From positions 1-14,563 of the forward strand of contig JAUCNG010051113.1 of the NCBI GenBank assembly GCA_032353305.1: a DNA stretch of 14,563 bases, written 5' to 3'. Positions 9,146 through 14,563 of this stretch are shown piece by piece (position 1 is the stretch's first letter; every line of letters starts with the position of its first letter). The notes below the pieces were generated by a model. It made no database searches and was not told where the DNA came from. It saw only the letters and a list, made by a program, of their open reading frames with translations. The position numbers and the translations under genes are program-made. The DNA is from Cephalothrix spiralis (Eukaryota; Nemertea; Palaeonemertea; Archinemertea; Cephalotrichidae).

Positions 9146-9213
9146 TTTAATTTATAAAAAACAAACAATGACATTGACAATGTAACAGTTAATGCTTGGA
9201 TATAAAATGTTAC

Positions 9214-9227
9214 CTTCTAACGCTCAT
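9214..9227 (-). CDS. CENPK: Proposed CENPK coding exon 1 (14 nt)
   Basis: Read on the minus strand: ATG AGC GTT AGA AG, then the donor GTAACA. It supplies MSVR plus two bases that join in phase to the main exon as Arg, followed by KSLKSRKPP. An in-frame TAA lies two codons upstream and the start has A at -3. The YY1-like and ETS-like motifs lie about 100-125 bases upstream, as expected for a 5' end. The alternative start at 6168 also fits the phase. A transcript would decide between them. Confidence 0.5.
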
Positions 9228-9674
9228 CTTAAGTTAAGTTAAGGTATATAAATGTATCGAACAGGAATTTAGATCACCAATCAAAATCAATTCATGAATG
9301 AGTTTTTTTTATTTTTGAAATTTTTCCGCCATATTTGTTTGCACCGGAAGTGATGAAGAAAATAGTTCGGTGTTATGTCAAAATTTGAAAAATACTCATG
9401 GCATCTTTATGTTAGATAGATAGATAAATTTTAACATAAACTCATAGTTTAAATGTAACTGTAACATTTATGTTTTCTGTTTTATTCTCAGATCTTGTAA
9501 ATATTTAGATCTCTTTTCTTTGCGTATAAAAATATCAAAGTTAGTAAATCGTTTTGACAGGAGGGCATTTTTCCAAGAATCATGAAACGTTGCAGTCATT
9601 TTTTGAGTAGAATTATCGTTTTTTTACCTTATTAAATGTATTCAAAAATCAATTAGACAGAAAGAAAATTAACC
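9228..9674. promoter_or_regulatory. Probable bidirectional CENPK/TMEM120 promoter
   Basis: This 447-bp interval lies between the proposed CENPK ATG (minus) and the TMEM120 ATG (plus). CCGCCATATT at 9326-9335 fits the YY1 consensus, and CCGGAAGT at 9344-9351 is a full ETS/GABP-type site. Both motifs are typical of TATA-less housekeeping promoters that fire in both directions. A TATA-like GTATATAAAT at 9244-9253 on the plus strand is also present, but its position would imply a 0.4-kb TMEM120 leader. Function is inferred from motif content and gene orientation. Confidence 0.5.
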
Positions 9675-9755
9675 ATGTCATCTTGTGATAATAATGCTTT
9701 TATTTCGATTCTTGATGAATGGAAAGAATTGGAAAAAGAATACCTTGAATTGGAG
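9675..9755 (+). CDS. TMEM120: TMEM120 exon 1
   Basis: This exon has 27 codons and ends in phase 0 at GAG|GTAAGT. It encodes the start and the Trp-containing DEWKELEKEY that opens the coiled coil, equivalent to GDWEELQQDF in vertebrates. Confidence 0.93.
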
Positions 9756-12700
9756 GTAAGTTCAAATTTCAAAACTCCATTTGAAGCCAAAACTACCGTA
9801 GCATGGTGCTTAATAAAAGCAGGAAGTTACAAGTCAACTAACGTTAGAACCTGAGAACAAGATGTGTTTTACACTGTAAAATGGTTCGGTAATATTTTAT
9901 TGCCTTAAAAATATTTGTGTACACGTAAATTTATAATACAAGTACTAAATTGATGCATTGGAAAACCGTACCACCAGTGTTGACACTGTAATCTTCAGCA
10001 ATCGTTCCTTAAAGTTAAAGTTGACCACTTGACCTTAAAAATAAAGTCTAATATGTATCGTAAATCATAAATGGCTATACGAAGAAATTAAGTAATCGTA
10101 AACTGATAACTTGTAAGTATTGCTTTATTAAATGTGCAGGGGTGGCGGAAGCACATTTTTTGTGGGGGTTGAGGGACCCGAATAGTGCCATGGCAGGGCC
10201 CCAGTAAGCCCCTGAAAATATTTGGGTTTTAATGATTTTAAGGACAATTTTAATGATATCTCGAAGTCTTTAATTCTGGAGTTAAATTCTAGTTTTAAAT
10301 GGATGGGTCTCAAAAAATGTGCCTCGAAATTGAGTGGATGGGTCTCAAAAAAATGTACCCTGAAAATAAGAAAGTTTTTAGTGGATGGGGCTCAAAAAAT
10401 GTATCCCGAATTTTACAAAGTTTTTAATGGATGGATGGATCGATGAAAAAGTACACGAAATTTGTAAAGTGATATTGCTTTGTGTACACGCGCATACAAG
10501 TTAAATGTTACCTCGCACATACATACACACATATAGTAATAATATATTATTTATCGCATATACGGTATAGGATATATATAAGATTTAAGACCGGCTTCCT
10601 GAGCAGGTATTTAAATGGATCCATCCATTTAAATACCTGCTCAGGAAGCCGGTCTTAAATCTTGCTATAGATGGGGTGACCATTCTGACCATGCTGATTC
10701 AAAACAGTTGGGTTTCCACATCAGACACAGGGTGCGTCTTCCCTGACCTGGTGATCGCAGTGTCACTTGTGACGTCTCTTAACTGCACCTGTTACTTACA
10801 CACATATATATGCTCGACAAAAAGCCTCAAGCCTACTATTCCCCAGTACGAGGGTAAATAAACTCACTTTACTTTTACTTTATGTACATGTGAAACTAGA
10901 AAATTGTTTAGATGACAATTTTGTCTTGTTTTCATTGCAGAAAGATCATCGCATGTACACAGAAAAAGTTTTAGAGGTGAAAAATCATCAAAAACAATGT
11001 GTGGCTGGTATAGCTCATCAACGTTATCGTATTAAACAAATTACAGAATCAATGAAACAGTAAGTAAATATTAAATATCATGGTGATCTCCTATGTTTCC
11101 AATTAAAGATAGGAATCCTATATTCTTTATATTTCGTAAAACTCATCCAGGCCTTTTTATGGTGTTAAGATGGAAATGTCACATAATTCTGTTTTCAGAA
11201 AGCTATGACCATACTTACCCACTTATTTGTCCTCGAAATTGTGCAGCTTATAGAAAGATCTAAACTATGATAGAAAAATCTTACTATAATTTCCTATATT
11301 TAAACAAAAAACTCACTATTTCTTGAGATGTTTTAGACTTGTGCCACTTTTATATGAAGAGAATTACTAAAACTGGCATGTAATTGATTTACTCTTTAAG
11401 ATTCAGGTGTGCCATCATATCTAAAAACATTTTTGTGCATTTTATTCAATTGATAAAGACATGAAAGTCGAAAATGCTTTATTTCTCAGACTTGTTGTGA
11501 GTCTGGTCATTTTTCTGTCTTCTATTCTCAGGCAAAACTGATAACTGTTAAAATTATACTGATGAATTTTTCTCTCTCATACATTTTACATTTAATTTTA
11601 CAGGCCAAATGTCATGTCTGGAACTAGTGATACAGAATATAATGAATTCCAAAAACGAATCACTGAAAGAAAAAATGCATTCAGAGAAATGGAAGACAAC
11701 CTTCCACATAAAAATGGGTAGGTTGTATTTGCTATATTTTATATGTAAGAGCCTAATATTTTTATGATTATGTCATCTCATAGAAAAGGTTCAGGATTTT
11801 TACATTTCCTCACCTTGCACTGCAGGGCATTATTTATTAAGACATAATTAACTCAGATAGTTTAATGGCGAATTTAACCTGAAAATATCTTAAGAGTGTT
11901 TTATTCCTTGATCCATTAGATTTTAGCCCCAAGAACTTTTATCTTTATGGTTCCTTTTCATACTGGTCGAAGAGTAGGCTACTAATAGTAATAATATAGC
12001 CATAGGCACATGTGGTATCATTGGACAATGGACATAGAAATAAAGCAAATTTTATACCTACCACTGGGTAAATCTTCTTTATTTTTATTTTTTCTCCATT
12101 CCGACATGTATATGTCCGACTTTCAAATTAATTTTGAAAAGGGTTTATGAGTTGCTGTAATGCTGTATGTTTTTGGGCAAACTGACAAAAAACATATAGT
12201 TGAAACACCTTTCTTTATCAATCGTTCGTCTGGCCTGACGAAGCCCAAGTGTTGGCGAATCCTTATGATCTTTAAAAGTTATATGGCTCTCCGTGTTCAT
12301 GGTTTGTGACTCTTGATATTTCTATATATTATCATAGTTTTTATATTTAGATTGTAATATTTAAGTTACTGCTTTGATTGAAGTCAAAATGCATGTACAT
12401 TAACCAGGAGTTGTATTAACGTTTAATTATTCTTAATTCGTATTGACGTTTAATTTTCTTTATATTCTTATTACTAATTGCTTTTGTTTTCCCATTTCAG
12501 CATTTACCTAAGTATCATCCTTGGACAAGTGAATGTCTCGCTATTGAGTAAAGAGGATCGGTGAGTTTTATGATCGAACTAATTATCTGTTTATCTTAAT
12601 CTAAAATGACAGTATATGTCTGACAATTTAGCTGTTTAAATAAGTAAGCAAAAGTTCATATTAAAGTCCAACTTAAAGTACACTTATGAATCTGAATACC

Positions 12701-13549
12701 GTATTAAAATATGACATGTTATTTCAAAAACCGTTTTGTGTTATGATATTCGTCTGCATGGGTCACTAGTGGGTAAATCTTGATAAGCTGTCTAGCATGC
12801 TTGTTTACTCGGTCAAGGTCGCTTAAAGCATAGCGTAACTTTTGTAGGCCTTAGTGTGGAAGAAAATTTATTTTTAAATGGGAGTTTTGAGAATTGTACG
12901 TATTGTTTTGAAATGCGATATTAAAAGGGGTTTACGTCTAAAATACATATGATCGGTCGTTAACTCTCCCATGTGTAAAATTCAATTACACATGTTATAA
13001 TTGTTTTAAGCTCTTATATGGTGTAAGACTAGTATTGGTCTTCCGGTCGATGTCGTTGAAATCACCTGAAATTCCCGAAAGCTGAATTATGGGGGGGGGG
13101 GGGGGCAAAAATATCACTTATCGGGTTAGTACGATTTTGATTGGAGATTTGATTTATGGTATAGGAAGTTCTTAATAAGTTGAAAGTCTCTGGGGGAAGT
13201 TATAATTTTTTGAAGTTGACCCATTTAGTACTGTGGTATAATATAAGTTAATGGCAAACATATGTTTCACAATATAAATATTGTGTTGATGTTTGAAAAC
13301 CAATCATAACATAGCGTAATTATGCCTCTTTTTGCAGCAAAGTGACGGCTTGAAATATCTTAAGTCCCCTGAGCTAACCTCTGCCTTAAATTTCTGTTTT
13401 CAACAAAAAATCACTCAAATAGTTGCCTTATAATGTGTTCTCTTTCCTTACAGTTATGCGTATAAACATGATTATGAGAGATTCAAGCTAGTTGTTACAG
13501 TTATAACGATGATTTTTGCTGTCTTCTTATTTATTTTCAATTATTATCG
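9675..13549 (+). CDS. TMEM120: TMEM120 (A/B-type) transmembrane protein, exons 1-5, 3' part missing
   Basis: TMEM120 proteins (NET31/NET29, TACAN) are nuclear-envelope/ER membrane proteins with an N-terminal coiled coil and six membrane helices in an ELOVL-like fold that binds coenzyme A. They are linked to adipocyte differentiation, and an ion-channel role for the A form is disputed. The spliced frame 9675-9755, 10941-11059, 11604-11717, 12501-12560, 13454-13549 gives 156 residues plus two bases, with GT-AG introns and consistent phase throughout. The family signature LPHKNGIYLSIILGQVNVSL (100-119) and then LLSKEDRYAYKHDYERFKL are near-identical in pattern to vertebrate TMEM120. Residues about 12-95 are coiled coil and about 137-156 form the first membrane helix. 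The start is supported by an in-frame TAG at 9654-9656 and A at -3. A single invertebrate gene is usual before the vertebrate A/B split, so I do not assign A or B. The cut is the window edge, not a broken gene. Confidence 0.95.
10135..10240. repeat. Possible repeat-derived segment in TMEM120 intron 1
   Basis: A GC-richer stretch (GGGGTGGCGGAAGCAC, GGGGGTTGAGGGACCC, GGCAGGGCCCC) stands out from AT-rich flanks and leads into the tandem repeat at 10291. It has the look of a dispersed repeat fragment, but I cannot name a family and see no defined ends. Confidence 0.25.
10291..10470 (+). repeat. Degenerate tandem repeat, about 46-bp unit
   Basis: GGATGGGTCTCAAAAAATGT-like words start at 10301, 10336 and 10383, with a degraded copy at 10429 (spacings 35, 47 and 46). 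The first spacing reflects a deletion. Each unit continues with a CCCGAAATTTTACAAAGTTT-like tail. A 74-codon open frame over it (10222-10446) shows the repeat as recurring WMGLKKC-like peptides and is not a gene. Confidence 0.7.
10581..10662. repeat. Perfect 39-bp inverted repeat (near-perfect palindrome)
   Basis: Arm 10581-10619 is exactly complementary to 10624-10662 with a 4-nt centre, TCCA. The arm contains GACCGGCTTCCTGAGCAGG and is not low complexity. There is no mismatch in 39 bp, so it is either recently formed or under conversion, or an assembly artefact. The right arm runs directly into the retroposon-like segment that follows. Confidence 0.9.
10663..10885 (+). mobile_element. Possible retroposon (SINE/LINE 3'-end) fragment
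   Basis: About 220 bp, less AT-rich than its surroundings, ends in GTAAATAAACTCACTTTACTTTTACTTTA, a short tandem tail (TTTAC/TTTTAC) of the kind found at SINE/LINE 3' ends. The 61-codon open frame inside it has no recognised domain. The adjacent perfect inverted repeat may be a fold-back copy of this element's 5' end. No family could be assigned. Confidence 0.35.
10941..11059 (+). CDS. TMEM120: TMEM120 exon 2
   Basis: Acceptor TTCATTGCAG, donor CA|GTAAGT, phase 2 at the end. It encodes residues 28-66 (KDHRMYTEKVLEVKNHQKQC and onward), the main part of the cytosol/nucleus-facing coiled coil. Confidence 0.95.
11060..11603 (+). other. TMEM120: TMEM120 intron 2
   Basis: A 544-bp GT-AG intron, AT-rich. 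I see no repeat or second gene in it. Confidence 0.85.
11604..11717 (+). CDS. TMEM120: TMEM120 exon 3
   Basis: Acceptor TTTAATTTTACAG, donor GG|GTAGGT. It encodes residues 67-104, ending in MEDNLPHKN, the conserved linker from coiled coil to membrane domain (MEAYLPKKN in vertebrates). Confidence 0.95.
11718..12500 (+). other. TMEM120: TMEM120 intron 3
   Basis: A 783-bp intron. At 12225-12256 two small hairpins follow each other (TTCGTC-TGGCCT-GACGAA, then GCCCAA-GTG-TTGGC), a pattern common at retroposon 3' ends, followed by AT-rich sequence to about 12365. I name no family. Confidence 0.8.
12225..12256 (+). repeat. Double hairpin, possible retroposon 3'-end remnant
   Basis: TTCGTC and GACGAA pair perfectly around TGGCCT, and CCAA/TTGG pair around GTG immediately after. 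Tandem small hairpins of this CCTGACGAAGCCC type recur at 3' ends of some invertebrate retroposons. This assignment is an impression, not a match. Confidence 0.3.
12501..12560 (+). CDS. TMEM120: TMEM120 exon 4
   Basis: Acceptor CCCATTTCAG, donor CG|GTGAGT. It encodes residues 105-124, GIYLSIILGQVNVSLLSKED, the most conserved part of the family seen here. Confidence 0.95.
12561..13453 (+). other. TMEM120: TMEM120 intron 4
   Basis: An 893-bp intron with no exon candidate. It contains a run of 15 G at 13091-13105, the only notable feature. Confidence 0.85.
13454..13549 (+). CDS. TMEM120: TMEM120 exon 5
   Basis: Acceptor CTTTCCTTACAG, donor CG|GTAAGT. It encodes residues 125-156: the conserved YAYKHDYERFKL, then the first membrane helix VVTVITMIFAVFLFIFNYY. 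It ends two bases into an Arg codon. Confidence 0.95.
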
Positions 13550-14563
13550 GTAAGTATCAGCGATCATGTGCATATTCGTCATTAGAGCACTCTGTTCAAT
13601 TTACGGGCCTTCGGAGTATGTCAACCTTTTCGTGTGTAACCATGTTGTAAACCACTTTTTATGTGCAATTTCAGTCCCGCCAATGGTTATCGATATGATA
13701 ATCATCTTTTACAACTCATGCATGTACACATTAGTAAAAAAATATCTCTTAATTATTAAAAGGCAAAAAAAACGTAACGATGTTGTAAATTTGTTTCAAC
13801 ATTTCCAATTTTGAATCCCAATGGGCATTAGTCAATGGGCACGTCACGGTAAACTGAATGTTTTTCTTTAAAAGGTAATTTTATTTAGCATTGGCCCCTA
13901 TTCTGTTTATAGGAAAATGAAATATGTCTTATCCTTTTTTCTATTTTAATAATATAAGGCGGACGTTTATGTATCACACATCATCAAGGTAAAAATTCCA
14001 ATCACGTTCTAATAATGTACTTGTATTCCGTTAATCATGTTAATCCTTTCAACCTTGAAATCATCCTCGTTCCCAGGGTCCGATAGCATACTTTATTACG
14101 GTCAAAGTCTGTTGAAGGGTAACGTAGTAGATACATTTTTTAATCGCCTCCGGATAATTCAATGCATTAGTGGACAAATTCTGAAAATGATTTTTCGTAA
14201 ATATTTCGTTGTCATTTTGATACGTTCTTAGTTTTATGGTTCATTGTTACGGACGTCCCAAGACAAATATTTTGATATACTATCATCGTGAAAAAGGTCT
14301 TAATTAATTGAGTTATGAAAACAAAATGGGGTTTTAGTCAAATTTTGAGCTATTTTTAGCCTTTTTTTCCAGGCTCATTTGCTAGGAGGCAGCAGATCCT
14401 ATGCTTGTCAAATAGGGTATACATTACGCAGAGTGACTTTAAAACCTATAAATCAATAACAGATATCGTTGCTATGTAAAAAAGTTGGGTAGAAATAAGT
14501 GTAACATGCGTCACGGTAACGTGCGTCACGGGACCTTCTCGTAAGAAAGGGTAATAGAAGTCA
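13550..14563 (+). other. TMEM120: TMEM120 intron 5 (open at the window edge)
   Basis: The next expected family segment (the FLLVWYYCTLTIRE-like exon) is not present, so it lies past the window. The open frames at 13566-13814 and 14037-14231 show no family resemblance. A possible 30-nt microexon at 13959-13988 is described separately. An AG followed by a 44-nt stretch near 14374 meets a TAG at once in phase and is not an exon. Confidence 0.7.
13959..13988 (+). CDS. TMEM120: Candidate 30-nt in-phase microexon of TMEM120
   Basis: A T-rich tract and AATATAAG precede it, and AAG|GTAAAA follows. Its length is a multiple of three and it is open in the exon-5 phase, adding ten residues (RTFMYHTSSR-like) after membrane helix 1. 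Known TMEM120 proteins have no such insertion, so it is either an optional cassette exon or chance. Confidence 0.15.

Larger units (their letters stand above)
6049..9213 (-). other. CENPK: Proposed CENPK intron 1 (3.2 kb)
   Basis: This runs from the donor AG|GTAACA (9213 downward) to the TTCTTCAG acceptor at 6049. It contains no exon I can support. Its repeats are listed separately: minisatellite 6625-7262, fold-back 7916-8040, short tandem repeat 8424-8602, AT-rich duplication 9015-9145. A competing short first exon (ATG at 6168, donor after 6155, 106-bp intron, also in phase) exists but has a weaker start context and no promoter motifs. Open frames at 7385-7648 (plus) and 8983-9180 (minus) look like chance. 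Confidence 0.5.

Noticed and set aside
10222-10446. 74-codon plus-strand frame with recurring WMGLKKC-like peptides
   Set aside because: It is the tandem DNA repeat read in frame, inside TMEM120 intron 1.
13566-14231. Open frames at 13566-13814 and 14037-14231 as further TMEM120 exons
   Set aside because: Neither resembles the next TMEM120 segment, and neither begins at a suitable acceptor in the required phase.

Overview
This is a eukaryotic, AT-rich genomic segment from an invertebrate animal. Coding information sits in short exons with GT-AG introns, housekeeping genes are separated by repeat-filled introns, and there is no sign of bacterial operons, Shine-Dalgarno sites or phage genes. 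The two recognisable proteins, centromere protein K (CENP-K) and TMEM120, are metazoan families. Small fold-back and inverted-repeat elements plus minisatellites filling the introns would fit a mollusc such as a bivalve, but that placement is a guess.

Layout. On the minus strand, 3476 to 1309 carries the first two exons of a gene I do not recognise; the remaining exons probably lie left of the window. Its 1.87-kb intron 1 holds a 420-bp MITE-like element flanked by TA and a 627-bp fold-back element. Positions 3477-5078 are intergenic: a probable promoter just upstream of the unknown gene, then a 0.5-kb inverted-repeat element. The minus-strand CENPK gene follows: nearly all its coding sequence is in one exon (6048 to 5079), and a 14-nt first coding exon is proposed at 9227-9214. 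The intervening 3.2-kb intron holds a higher-order minisatellite, a small fold-back, a 31-35 bp tandem repeat and a G-quadruplex motif. TMEM120 runs rightward from 9675; five exons encoding the first 156 residues are in the window, and the rest lies beyond the right edge. Its intron 1 holds a perfect 39-bp inverted repeat, a degenerate tandem repeat and a probable retroposon fragment.

CENPK and TMEM120 are arranged head to head, with proposed start codons about 450 bp apart. The interval contains a YY1-like and an ETS-like motif, which suggests a shared bidirectional housekeeping promoter. CENP-K belongs to the inner kinetochore CENP-H/I/K/M complex. TMEM120 is a coiled-coil plus multi-pass membrane protein of the nuclear envelope/ER. 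Nothing suggests the two proteins act together; co-regulation through one promoter is the simplest link. I see no clear undescribed system. The items most worth checking are the unrecognised minus-strand gene, the intron-poor CENPK exon, the perfect palindrome and the candidate 30-nt microexon after TMEM120 exon 5.
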